Below, piece by piece: positions 25,659-33,175 of a stretch of DNA of 64,000 nucleotides. Location: positions 1 through 64,000 of the forward strand of contig JACPWS010000021.1 in the NCBI GenBank assembly GCA_016196925.1, read 5' to 3'. This DNA is from Burkholderiales bacterium. GTDB lineage: Bacteria; Pseudomonadota; Gammaproteobacteria; Burkholderiales; Burkholderiaceae_D. The notes beneath the pieces are model-generated. The model was not told where the DNA came from. It ran no database searches and worked only from the letters and a program-made list of their open reading frames with translations. Position numbers and translations under genes: made by a program. The first letter of the stretch is position 1, and each line of letters opens with the position of its first letter.

Positions 25659-28139
25659 ATGAGAAACGACAGCCAGCCAGCGTTAAATCCAGTTCAGTTC
25701 GTCACCGTGTCGGAGGCGGCGGAACTGGAAGGCGTGACAGAGCGCACGATTAAAAACCGTTGCGCCAATAAAGAGCATAAGCAACGCTACTGCGGTGCTG
25801 AGGAAGTCATTATTAACGGTGTAGCCACGTGGCGAATCCCTGTCACCAGCATTTCCAACGAAGCGCACTACCAATTTATCAAAAAACAAAAAGACGTGGG
25901 CGAAGGTCGGCAATTTCCCAGCGAAATGCCGGGTGAAACTGCCGACCTTTCAGAAAAAAGGTCGGCAATTATTGCGATGCCCGAAATTTCCACTGCCGAC
26001 CACGCCAAAACCGTTGCCAGCATTGACGATTCCGAATTCAATGATGCAAATGACTGCCGACCAATGGTCGGCAAAAGGTCGGCAATTTCGGGAGTGTTTT
26101 TAACGGTTACGCAAGTGTCTGAGTTGGAAGATAAATCACTCAGGACTATCCGTGATCGCTGCAATAACGGTTTTTACAAAGGCGTTAAAAAAGAGTCGCT
26201 TAACGGCGGTGAAGGCTGGCTAATCCCCTTAACCAGTCTCTCAAAATCCGCTCAAAAGGCTTACGCCAAGAAATTTACCCAGGAAATCACTGAACGAACC
26301 GGCGTTAAACCGGCAGTTCCGGCGGTGCGCACAGATCGCCATGCTGAATACCAGCAAATGCTGGATATCTATGATCGCAAAACAGCCAATTTCAAGCGAC
26401 GGGCAGAGCAAGCGCTGACAGAGCTACGCGCCTATCACGACTACATGGGCAGCGGCATGAGCATCGGAGAGGCGGCGCAAGCGTTAAAGCAGAGCCACGG
26501 CGTATCCCGCTCCACTATCCGGCGTTACCTGGACAAAACCAAGCTTTACCCAGAATTTTGCTGGCTGCCAGCGTTGTGCGATCAGCACAAAGGAGGCCGG
26601 GCAAGGGCGGAATTCACGCCGGATGCTTACAGCTACATCCTTGCCGCCAAGATCAAAGCGCCACAAGCGAAACTGCGCGTCATTCTCCGTGAGGCTCAGA
26701 AAATTGGTGCGAACTTGGAGTGGGTGATTCCCAATGAGGACACAGTAGCAAAGCGTATCAAGGAAGAGCCGGCACACCTGTTCCTAAGTGAAAAGGAGTT
26801 GGAGCGTAGCTATCCCGTTATTGAGCGTGAATTCTCCATGTTGGTGAATGAAATGTGGGAAACCGATGGTCGCAAAGCGGATGTGTGGTGCATATGGCCG
26901 GATGGCACAGAAGGCAGGCCGTATGTCATTGCGTATAGGGATGTTCGCAGTCGTTATGTGCTGTCGCTCAGAATTTGCCATGCCCCAGATACGGAAGCTG
27001 CTGCCGGAGCGTTCGGGACAGCCTGCAAAAATGCCCAAGCCATCCCGCAACACATGAAAGTAGACAACGGGCGCGAATACGATAACCACGTGCTGACGGC
27101 GGGACAGAGCAACCGCTACCGCCGTAATTTCAGGGCAGATGTTGCCGATGGTCTTTGGAAAGAGATGGGCATTACTGCACGTTTTTCCAAGCCAGCCAAC
27201 GGACGTGATAAGCCAATTGAATCGTTTTGGAACGTTGTTTCTGAAAATGTCGATAGATTGCCGGTTTTTGCCGGTGCGTATTGTGGTCATAACGTCTTAA
27301 GCAAACCAGAAGACTTTGACCAGAGAAAAGCCGTCCCTGTCGAGCTGTATGCCAACTTATTGAAGCAAGCGATAGCGGAGTATCACCAAAGGCCACACCG
27401 TGGCAAAGGCATGAATTTGCGTACTCCAAATGAGGTGTTTAACGACCCCGCAATCCAGTCTGAAACCCGCAAACCGACTGCATCCGAGTTACGCAAATGC
27501 CGCATGGGGAAAACTCAGCTTAGGCTGGACAAAAAAGAAGCCTCTTTCCGTTTCAAGATGAAAGGCTTCGATGCAGAGATGAAATACAGCGCGCCGGAAT
27601 TATTGGAGCTGCCCACGTCTCAGCGCCATGGCAAGTTTGATGTGTATTACGACTACGGCCAGCCAAATGAACCCGTATCCGTATGGCAAAACGGCGGATT
27701 TATTTGTGACGCCATTCCTAAGGGGCGAATTGACTTTATTGAGGCGGGTGCTAAGCAAACGGTAGCGCACATGGAAGGCAAGAATAAATATATCGCCAGC
27801 GTTAAACGGCTGAAAAAAGAAATCGCAAAAGCCGGTGCAAGCGCTTTGTCGGCATTCTATTCGGCGCCAACATTGGGCGCGGCCGAAGCTCAAACAGAGT
27901 CGTTAATTGCACCGTCGAGCAAACCCAAGGCCGTGTCAGTGCTGGCAAGCCCTATTCAAGCTGATCCTGAGCGCCCAGGCGAAAGCATCAACACAGAAAC
28001 AGGGGAGCGCTACATAGGGTTTGCGGCGGAACAGGAGCAAGAAAGGCAAGCGCGCTTAAAAGCGGTAGCAGATGAAGCCAAGTACCTGGCGGATTTGAAG
28101 AAAAAACAGGAAGAAAAATTAAGGAGTTCTGCTTACTGA
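25659..28139 (+). CDS. Mu-type DDE transposase (MuA family)
   Basis: The 826-residue protein joins the element's ends to target DNA. Two winged-helix DNA-binding modules lie in tandem: FVTVSEAAELEGVTERTIKN (from about residue 14) and FLTVTQVSELEDKSLRTIRD (from about 145), each ending in a WxIPxTS motif. The RNase H-like core has candidate catalytic residues Asp403 (WETDGRKAD), Asp469 (KVDNGRE) and Glu521 (DKPIESFW), with spacing close to that of MuA. A beta-barrel domain and a C-terminal coiled, charged tail, where MuB contact is expected, follow. All catalytic residues are present, so the enzyme may be active. The linker between the two N-terminal modules is coded by repeats (see 25905-26092). 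Confidence 0.93.
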   Translation: MRNDSQPALNPVQFVTVSEAAELEGVTERTIKNRCANKEHKQRYCGAEEVIINGVATWRIPVTSISNEAHYQFIKKQKDVGEGRQFPSEMPGETADLSEKRSAIIAMPEISTADHAKTVASIDDSEFNDANDCRPMVGKRSAISGVFLTVTQVSELEDKSLRTIRDRCNNGFYKGVKKESLNGGEGWLIPLTSLSKSAQKAYAKKFTQEITERTGVKPAVPAVRTDRHAEYQQMLDIYDRKTANFKRRAEQALTELRAYHDYMGSGMSIGEAAQALKQSHGVSRSTIRRYLDKTKLYPEFCWLPALCDQHKGGRARAEFTPDAYSYILAAKIKAPQAKLRVILREAQKIGANLEWVIPNEDTVAKRIKEEPAHLFLSEKELERSYPVIEREFSMLVNEMWETDGRKADVWCIWPDGTEGRPYVIAYRDVRSRYVLSLRICHAPDTEAAAGAFGTACKNAQAIPQHMKVDNGREYDNHVLTAGQSNRYRRNFRADVADGLWKEMGITARFSKPANGRDKPIESFWNVVSENVDRLPVFAGAYCGHNVLSKPEDFDQRKAVPVELYANLLKQAIAEYHQRPHRGKGMNLRTPNEVFNDPAIQSETRKPTASELRKCRMGKTQLRLDKKEASFRFKMKGFDAEMKYSAPELLELPTSQRHGKFDVYYDYGQPNEPVSVWQNGGFICDAIPKGRIDFIEAGAKQTVAHMEGKNKYIASVKRLKKEIAKAGASALSAFYSAPTLGAAEAQTESLIAPSSKPKAVSVLASPIQADPERPGESINTETGERYIGFAAEQEQERQARLKAVADEAKYLADLKKKQEEKLRSSAY
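25905..26092. repeat. GGTCGGCAATT repeat cluster inside the transposase gene
   Basis: Direct copies of GGTCGGCAA(T/A) start at 25905, 25960, 26066 and 26077; inverted copies ACTGCCGACC lie at 25938-25947, 25992-26001 and 26053-26062. Two copies extend to GGTCGGCAATTTC. The cluster codes for the linker between the two winged-helix modules. A related GGTCGGAAATTG occurs in the right end (complement of 32826-32837). Confidence 0.75.
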
Positions 28140-28221
28140 CAGGGTTGATTTGTGAGTAAGCAAAACAAAAAAACCAATGCAGTCGGTTACAGCCAACTGC
28201 GAACTTCAACAAGGAGAGCAG

Positions 28222-29304
28222 ATGTTAAACGATACAAATATCGAAGTAAACAAGGAATTTAACGCTTTAAGTGACGATGAATTAATAAGTAACTATGAGC
28301 GAGAGAGTGTCGCACGTAAAGAAAGGAATGCGCAATTTAACCTGCAAGCGGAACAGCATTGGAAAAAGTTGACTGGAAGGCTGGCCGATGAAATTTCACA
28401 AGGCTATTCCGTGGCGCGGCTGGCCAATGAAATTGGATATAAGGCGGAAACCATACATTTCTGGTCGAAGGAATACCGCGAGCGGGAATGCGAAGACCGT
28501 TGGAGCGATATGGCGCGCGTAGAGGTCGCGATAGAGACCAGGTTTAAGGAGTTGGATAAAGAACGCCTGGCAACGAGAAACAGCACCCCGGCACGCATAG
28601 AAACCAGCGTTACCTTAGCTGTGATGAAAGGAATTCAGACCGCGAGGGATGAACAGCAAATCGTGGATATCTGCGCCCCTTCCGGCTGCGGAAAAAGCCA
28701 GGGCGTGGCGGAATATCTGGCGCGTGCACGTAAAGAGGAAGGCTTCAGTTGCCCGGTATGGCCGGTGGAGTTAACCGCATTCGCACTATCCGCCAAATCT
28801 ATATTGGAAACGATTGCCACCGCCTGCGTTAGCCCTAATTTCGAGGTAAGCAATGATTTGCGCGCAGTTCGTGCCATTGAGGAGGCCACGCAGGGTAGGG
28901 GCGGCGTGCTGATTATCGAAGAAGCGCAGCACTTGGGCGACTTGAAAAATGTGAATGGCATTCACGTATTTAACGGTTTGCGCCGCTATGTCGATGCTGG
29001 TTGTTTCGGAATTGCGCTCATAGGAAACGGCGAGCTGTACGAGGCGTTAAAAAAGGGAAGGGGGTCGGCGCAGTTGTTAAGCCGCATGGCTGCCTTTCGG
29101 GAAGTGATACCAGGATGCACGGATGAAGATGTCGACCGCATCATGCAAGCCTGGGGCGTGAGCGGAAAAAGCGAGCGCGCCGCCTGTCTGAAGATCGCCA
29201 AAAGCCCCGGCGCATTGCGTAATCTGGTCGGCGTGTTTAAGCGCGCCTTGCGCGAATACGGCGTCATCAATCTGGCAACGATCAACGCCGTGCCGAAAGG
29301 ATAA
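28222..29304 (+). CDS. MuB-like AAA+ ATPase, target-DNA activator
   Basis: The 360-residue protein has an N-terminal helix-turn-helix (SQGYSVARLANEIGYKAETI, about residues 60-80) and an ATPase domain with Walker A APSGCGKSQ (about residue 153) and Walker B GGVLIIEEAQHL (about residues 226-237). MuB selects target DNA, gives immunity to self-insertion and stimulates MuA. ATG 28222 is chosen over 28177 because AAGGAGAG stands at the right distance. It follows the transposase gene, as in Mu. Confidence 0.9.
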   Translation: MLNDTNIEVNKEFNALSDDELISNYERESVARKERNAQFNLQAEQHWKKLTGRLADEISQGYSVARLANEIGYKAETIHFWSKEYRERECEDRWSDMARVEVAIETRFKELDKERLATRNSTPARIETSVTLAVMKGIQTARDEQQIVDICAPSGCGKSQGVAEYLARARKEEGFSCPVWPVELTAFALSAKSILETIATACVSPNFEVSNDLRAVRAIEEATQGRGGVLIIEEAQHLGDLKNVNGIHVFNGLRRYVDAGCFGIALIGNGELYEALKKGRGSAQLLSRMAAFREVIPGCTDEDVDRIMQAWGVSGKSERAACLKIAKSPGALRNLVGVFKRALREYGVINLATINAVPKG

Positions 29305-29307
29305 ACC

Positions 29308-29745
29308 ATGCCCAGCAGAAGCGATTACATCAAAATCATCCACATGGGGGCGCATCGCCTGGGCTACGGCGATGACGCCGATTACCGCGCCTGGCTGGAA
29401 AGCCTGACCGGCCATCGCAGCACCAAGGATTGCAGCGAGGCGGAATTAAGCGCAGTCGTCAATACGCTGCGCGCCTGCAAGGCGCTGGAACATCCGCGCA
29501 TCAACAAGGTGCGGGGCGCCAGCGCAAAAAACGACAGGCCGAGCAGCAGCCAATGGAGCGTAGCCAATCAACGTTGCCAGGCGCTGGGCATGAGCGGTTG
29601 CGACGATGTGCGATTTACCCGGTTCGCCCAGAAAATTTGCAAGGTCGATCATCCCCGATTTTTAACGCGGGACGCCATGCGCAAACTGATCGCCGCTTTG
29701 AATAAATGGATAGCCAATAACGAGAAGAAGGAAGCCCAGAAATGA
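29308..29745 (+). CDS. GemA/gp16 family protein (DUF1018)
   Basis: The 145-residue protein matches the Mu gp16 (GemA) family: an N-terminal IKIIHMGAHRLGYGDDADYRAWLESLTG and a C-terminal NQRCQALGMSGCDDVRFTRFAQKICKVDHPRFLTRDAMRKLIAALNKW. In Mu, GemA modulates host gene expression and supercoiling; the exact role is not settled. It starts 3 bases after muB and overlaps the next gene by ATGA. Confidence 0.85.
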   Translation: MPSRSDYIKIIHMGAHRLGYGDDADYRAWLESLTGHRSTKDCSEAELSAVVNTLRACKALEHPRINKVRGASAKNDRPSSSQWSVANQRCQALGMSGCDDVRFTRFAQKICKVDHPRFLTRDAMRKLIAALNKWIANNEKKEAQK

Positions 29746-30170
29746 ATGCAGCCGGACAATGTGAAACACTTTTTAGCCAAGTGGATGATCTTGGCGCAGG
29801 CATCGCCGCTATCGGGGATTTGCTGCAATTCGGTAAGGATGACGCCTACCCGGAAACCTTAAACGGCGTAGGCATCGTTTTGCGCCAACTGGGGGCCAGT
29901 ATGCGCAACCTGAACGGGCAATTCCTGGGCGGCGCGTATCAGGGTATTCGGGAATTGGAAAGAAAAGACGAGCAAGCCATAGTGGCAAAACTGGCGGTGG
30001 AGAAAATTACCCAGAGACAGAACGCCACTTCCATCCCCGACAATTTAACGCAGGAGGAAACCATTGCAGCGCTTGCAAGATTGCTGGATGAAGCGGTAGA
30101 CGTGAACCGTGTCAGCCATGCGCCGCCAGCCAGAGCCGCACTAAGGATAGTCCCAGCGCTAGAGCGTTAA
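29742..30170 (+). CDS. phage protein of unknown function (142 aa)
   Basis: The protein is not recognised. It is mostly helical and soluble, with an N-terminal MNAAGQCETLFSQVDDL and a middle GVGIVLRQLGASMRNLNGQF that could form an amphipathic pair of helices. The start overlaps the stop of the GemA gene (ATGA), so the two are translationally coupled, and a terminator follows 18 bases after the stop. It is the last gene of the early operon. Confidence 0.72.
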   Translation: MNAAGQCETLFSQVDDLGAGIAAIGDLLQFGKDDAYPETLNGVGIVLRQLGASMRNLNGQFLGGAYQGIRELERKDEQAIVAKLAVEKITQRQNATSIPDNLTQEETIAALARLLDEAVDVNRVSHAPPARAALRIVPALER

Positions 30171-30187
30171 ACATCTTGAGCAAGAAC

Positions 30188-30217
30188 AAAAAGCCGCTGA
30201 CAACAGCGGCTTTTTGC
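30188..30217 (+). terminator. terminator of the early operon
   Basis: AAAAAGCCGCTG (30188-30199) pairs with CAGCGGCTTTTT (30204-30215) around a four-base loop. Confidence 0.88.
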
Positions 30218-30909
30218 ATATGGAGGGGGAATTTGTGTGGAATGGTCGAAAAGCGTTTAAACGCGCTGCAAGCGGTTTTTGTGTTGCGCCTATCACTTTC
30301 TACGCCGGGAAAGTTTGCGCGGTTTTTAACGCGGGTTTAACGGTGCTGGGGAGGATGTGTAAGGAGGGCGCTTAATAGGAGGATTGGATTTGAACCAACG
30401 TCAACGGAATTCGGGGTAACAGCAAACGCCCTGTTATTGCCATTCCCTTTATGAATACCGCCCCTTCTACCTGAATTGGGCTCTACTTCTATCAAGCTAT
30501 AGGCATTATTGCCGAACAGGGAGCTTACTGCAAATCGAATGGTGTGATGCCGGGGTTTAATTGCGGGGTCTGATGTTTTGTCAGCTCCCCAGACATTACG
30601 CCCAAAGCGAAGCCGCACCGCCAGCAACACACACAAAGAGGTTAGCACAATCCTGTGCTACTCTTTAACGATCTGGCGGCCAGTGCATGGAACGTGGGAA
30701 CAGGAAGGCGGTATTTCCGTCGCTTATGTCGGTTCGACCCCGACCTGGCTGCCAGATACGCTAATCGCTTCCCTCTGTCTATCCCCCTCCAAAAAAAACA
30801 AACGTCCAAAACGGTGATGTCTATGCCGTCAGGGTAGCGCAGCCTGCCCGTCATGCTTATCGCCAAGCTTCACACTGAACCCCATCAACTTAGGTGGAGG
30901 ATGCACTTC
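30218..30909. other. non-coding stretch with tRNA-like T-arms
   Basis: About 690 bases without a convincing gene. Two segments resemble tRNA T-arms: on the plus strand GTCGG-TTCGACC-CCGAC (30728-30744), enclosed by a 13-bp helix ATCTGGCGGCCAG (30671-30683) with CTGGCTGCCAGAT (30745-30757); on the minus strand GTTGG-TTCAAAT-CCAAT followed by CCTCCTA (complement of about 30374-30398). GTAGCGCAGCCTG (30834-30846) equals the D-arm region of many proline tRNAs. No complete cloverleaf could be drawn: anticodon loops come out at eight bases or the D-arm fails. These may be decayed tRNA pieces or an unrelated structured RNA. Confidence 0.35.
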
Positions 30910-31341
30910 ATGGAAAATTTGCTGGTGTTCACATCACTATTTTTCAGAAAGCGCGCCATGCCCATCAAACACGTCGAAACAAAGGCTCTGCTGACCCACA
31001 TCATTGGCGTAGCGGCTACGTTAGAGATGATGCAAAACAGAAAGATCGCTGGTACTACGATTGAAGTGCCAAAAAATAGCGAAGGCCGTGGCAAAAAAAT
31101 GGCCGATTTTTTAATCGGCGTTATTGGTGCTGAGGCAGCGCTCAAACTGATCGCGCATTTTGGCGGCGACCGACTCTATGTTCCAAAGGATGATGCACAT
31201 AAGAAAAGCCAGCGCAATCGGCTCATTGTAGAAACGTATGGCGGAGGCCGCTCTATCAACCAAATCGCCTCTGACTTCAATCTGACCGACCGAAGGATTC
31301 GCGAAATTCTGAAAACGACCGACATGAGCGCGGCCCATTAA
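30910..31341 (+). CDS. Mor family transcriptional activator
   Basis: The protein has the Mor/C family layout: an N-terminal dimerisation part (KNSEGRGKKMADFLIGVIGAEAALKLIAHFGGDRLYVPK) and a C-terminal helix-turn-helix (IVETYGGGRSINQIASDFNLTDRRIREILK, the last 40 residues). Mor turns on the middle promoter of Mu. ATG 30910 fits the GGTGGAGG ribosome-binding site (143 residues); ATG 30958 would give a 127-residue protein closer to the usual length. With most late genes gone, its remaining target is unclear. Confidence 0.82.
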   Translation: MENLLVFTSLFFRKRAMPIKHVETKALLTHIIGVAATLEMMQNRKIAGTTIEVPKNSEGRGKKMADFLIGVIGAEAALKLIAHFGGDRLYVPKDDAHKKSQRNRLIVETYGGGRSINQIASDFNLTDRRIREILKTTDMSAAH

Positions 31342-31389
31342 ATAGCCGCTTCATTCCCTTCCGTCATTACCTCAACTTAAGGACACATC

Positions 31390-32013
31390 ATGCAACAAAA
31401 CGACTTGAACGATTCGCTCGCCGCCGTGGAATTGATTAAAAATTCGCTCGCGGCGCTACGCCTGCAACGCAAAGCGATTTTGGAGGAAGAAAGCAGCTTA
31501 AAAGCAGAAATAGCCGCGCTGAACGCGCAGCCTGTCCCCATGGACGACGTTAAACAAGTCGTCTGCGACTATATCGACGCCAGGGCAAAGCTGTTTCTGG
31601 AAAGCGGCGAATGGGCGCGCAATTTAAACCAATTCATCTATCCTATCCACAATGCCCATTTGCCGACAGCCAAATGCACGCCGTTGACCTACGAGGAGGC
31701 CGGGCAATTGCGGCAAGGCGACCCTGGCCGGAAGATATTTCAAAGCCACCATCCTAAGCTGGTGATTCCCGATGTCGGTCTATTTACGGCGACCGACGCG
31801 CCATTGCTGTACTTCTTCGGCGACATCATCAAGGCAAAGATCGCGGCGTATTTCGACGCCATGCAATTGAATCACGATGCCTGCGACATCAAGAACATAG
31901 GCACGCCGATAGCAGAGCGCACGCAAGAGATTGCGCGTATAGGGCAGTGTATAGAGCGGCTGGTCAGCCAAAGGAGCGCTATCGACCAACAAATCGCCTC
32001 ACTCAGCGTATAA
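31390..32013 (+). CDS. unknown protein of the Mu-like element (207 aa)
   Basis: No family is recognised. Both ends look like coiled coils: the first 50 residues (VELIKNSLAALRLQRKAILEEESSLKAEIAAL) and the last 30 (IERLVSQRSAIDQQIASL). The centre is globular with HSHH-like and proline-rich turns (SHHPKLVIPDVGLF). AAGGACACATC precedes ATG 31390. It lies where Mu carries middle genes, 12 bases before the gpI fragment, and could be a lysis-region, structural or cargo protein; the sequence does not say which. Confidence 0.7.
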   Translation: MQQNDLNDSLAAVELIKNSLAALRLQRKAILEEESSLKAEIAALNAQPVPMDDVKQVVCDYIDARAKLFLESGEWARNLNQFIYPIHNAHLPTAKCTPLTYEEAGQLRQGDPGRKIFQSHHPKLVIPDVGLFTATDAPLLYFFGDIIKAKIAAYFDAMQLNHDACDIKNIGTPIAERTQEIARIGQCIERLVSQRSAIDQQIASLSV

Positions 32014-32025
32014 GACGGGAGCAAT

Positions 32026-32682
32026 ATGACTAATTTAACGACATGCTTGTCTGTATTGGCGCAACCCCTGACGCTTAGTAAAGAGTTCCGTATCTTGCCC
32101 GCTGGTCGTTTTAAAGCCGTAGACGGACGACCAGGACAGGATGTTTACTGGAACCTGAGCGAGGCAAGCGGACGGCGCTTAGTGGCTGAAGCCGCCAGCC
32201 GCAATCAAGACTACCTGATTGACTACGAGCACCAAAGCATAACCGGCAATACCGCGCCAGCGGCGGGGTGGTTTAACACCTTGGTTTGGAAGCCGGACGG
32301 CCTATATGTTCAAATGGCGCGCTGGACGGACGCAGCCAAAGCCATGATAATCGCCAACGAATACCGCTTTATCTCGCCTGTATTTACGTATTCAAAGGAC
32401 AGCTACGAGGTGCAATCCCTCACCAGCGTGGCTTTAACCAATACTCCGGCATTGCCGCAATTGACCGACCTCAGCAGCGTGGCCTTAAAGCAGCAAGGCA
32501 TGGCTATGGGAATAGACCAGCAAGGCGAACTGGCAAAGATGGCGAACGTATTTGGCGTATCCGTTGCGGCGCTTACTCAGGCGGGCGTCGAGAAGCCAAA
32601 GACCGATATACAAATGCAAGGCCGAAGCCTGGAAGTGTTTAAGCATGTATTCCCAGGGATACCAGTCGGCGCAGCGGAGTAG
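32026..32682 (+). pseudogene. gpI-like phage protease, C-terminally shortened
   Basis: The first 160 residues match the Mu gpI protease/scaffold family (Mu-like prophage I protein): FRILPAGRFKAVDGRPG, DYEHQSITGNTAPAAGWF, YRFISPVFTYSKDSYEVQSLTSVALTNTPAL. The 218-residue product is much shorter than Mu gpI (about 360) and ends in a sequence that reaches a stop soon after the protease part, so the scaffold region is missing. Downstream there are only a terminator and the right end. The deletion that removed the late genes probably ran through this gene. Confidence 0.72.
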
Positions 32683-32746
32683 CGCTTAGCAGGGCGTCAT
32701 TGAACGCCAGAGCTGGAGCGCCACGAGCGCCGACCGAGGGTAAAGC

Positions 32747-32770
32747 AAAGGCCGCAAAACGCGGCCTTTC
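32747..32770 (+). terminator. terminator near the right end of the element
   Basis: AAAGGCCGC (32747-32755) pairs with GCGGCCTTT (32761-32769). It should keep element transcription from entering the dcw promoter. Confidence 0.7.
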
Positions 32771-32788
32771 GTATGTCTGGAATCAATG

Positions 32789-32874
32789 GCGGAAATCTCA
32801 CAGGTTTAGCGGAAATGTTTCAAATCAATTTCCGACCATCACCTGCGCCTTGAAGCGTGGAATTTCCGGTAAAT
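32789..32874. repeat. right-end transposase-site cluster of the Mu-like element
   Basis: GCGGAAAT at 32789 and 32809 (plus strand), GGTCGGAAATTGATTTGAAA (complement, from 32837 leftward) and ATTTACCGGAAATT (complement of 32861-32874). The last is the mirror of the left-end repeat at 24509-24522; the second resembles the left end as far as GATT-TGAAAC. Confidence 0.6.
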
Positions 32875-33042
32875 CCCCCCTATTCCTAAGTGCAAACACA
32901 TGTTTATATGTGAGATGCCACCTTCACTATTGTTTGTAAGTCCCTAATTTATTGGGATATTTCTTTAAAATGCCTATCTTAAGTAGTTGCGCTAAGTCAT
33001 TGACTTCATTAAAGAAATTCGCGTTTTGGCCTGCAAATCCGC

Positions 33043-33071
33043 TTGACCCGGCTCAAGTCATCCTCTAAAGT
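33043..33071 (+). promoter_or_regulatory. dcw operon promoter
   Basis: TTGACC (33043-33048) and TAAAGT (33066-33071) are 17 bases apart. This is the only good sigma-70 promoter between the Mu-like element and mraZ. Confidence 0.65.
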
Positions 33072-33108
33072 GGGCAATAGTGTGAAAAAGTGTAATTTTG
33101 TGGTGTAA
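33069..33108 (+). promoter_or_regulatory. MraZ boxes
   Basis: Four direct repeats with a strict 10-base period: AGTGGGCAAT, AGTGTGAAAA, AGTGTAATTT, TGTGGTGTAA. MraZ of E. coli binds GTGGG-type repeats with the same helical spacing upstream of its own gene (established knowledge). The first overlaps the -10 box, which fits autorepression of the division cluster. Confidence 0.65.
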
Positions 33109-33175
33109 ATTCATCGTGATTGCCCGCTTTTCTCAAGTCATCATTCCAATCAAAATCCAGGGTAAAGGTATTAGC

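Larger units (their letters stand above)
24509..32874. mobile_element. defective Mu-like transposable prophage (mini-Mu)
   Basis: About 8.4 kb, more AT-rich than the host DNA, inserted between the GGDEF/EAL gene and the mraZ promoter. The order repressor (leftward), Ner-like, MuA, MuB, GemA (gp16), Mor, gpI matches phage Mu. Inverted repeats ATTTGCCGGAAATT (24509-24522) and ATTTACCGGAAATT (complement of 32861-32874) mark both ends, with further related sites inside. Lysis, portal, head and tail genes are absent; gpI is shortened. The coordinates are those of the outermost repeats; the exact ends were not fixed. Confidence 0.85.

Noticed and set aside
25905-26092. CRISPR-like array in the transposase gene
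   Set aside because: Repeats are short, occur in both orientations and have uneven spacing; they lie in a coding frame and no cas gene is present.
30337-30648. 103-codon minus-strand frame in the Mu-like element
   Set aside because: The DVGSNPI stretch is what a tRNA-like T-arm gives when translated; no ribosome-binding site and no recognisable fold.
30578-30817. 79-codon plus-strand frame in the Mu-like element
   Set aside because: It covers the other T-arm-like hairpin (YVGSTPT) and shows no protein-like features.
24503-32880. A 5-bp target duplication at the ends of the Mu-like element
   Set aside because: The bases next to the plausible TG on the left (GCTTT) are not repeated beside the right end; no other pair was convincing.
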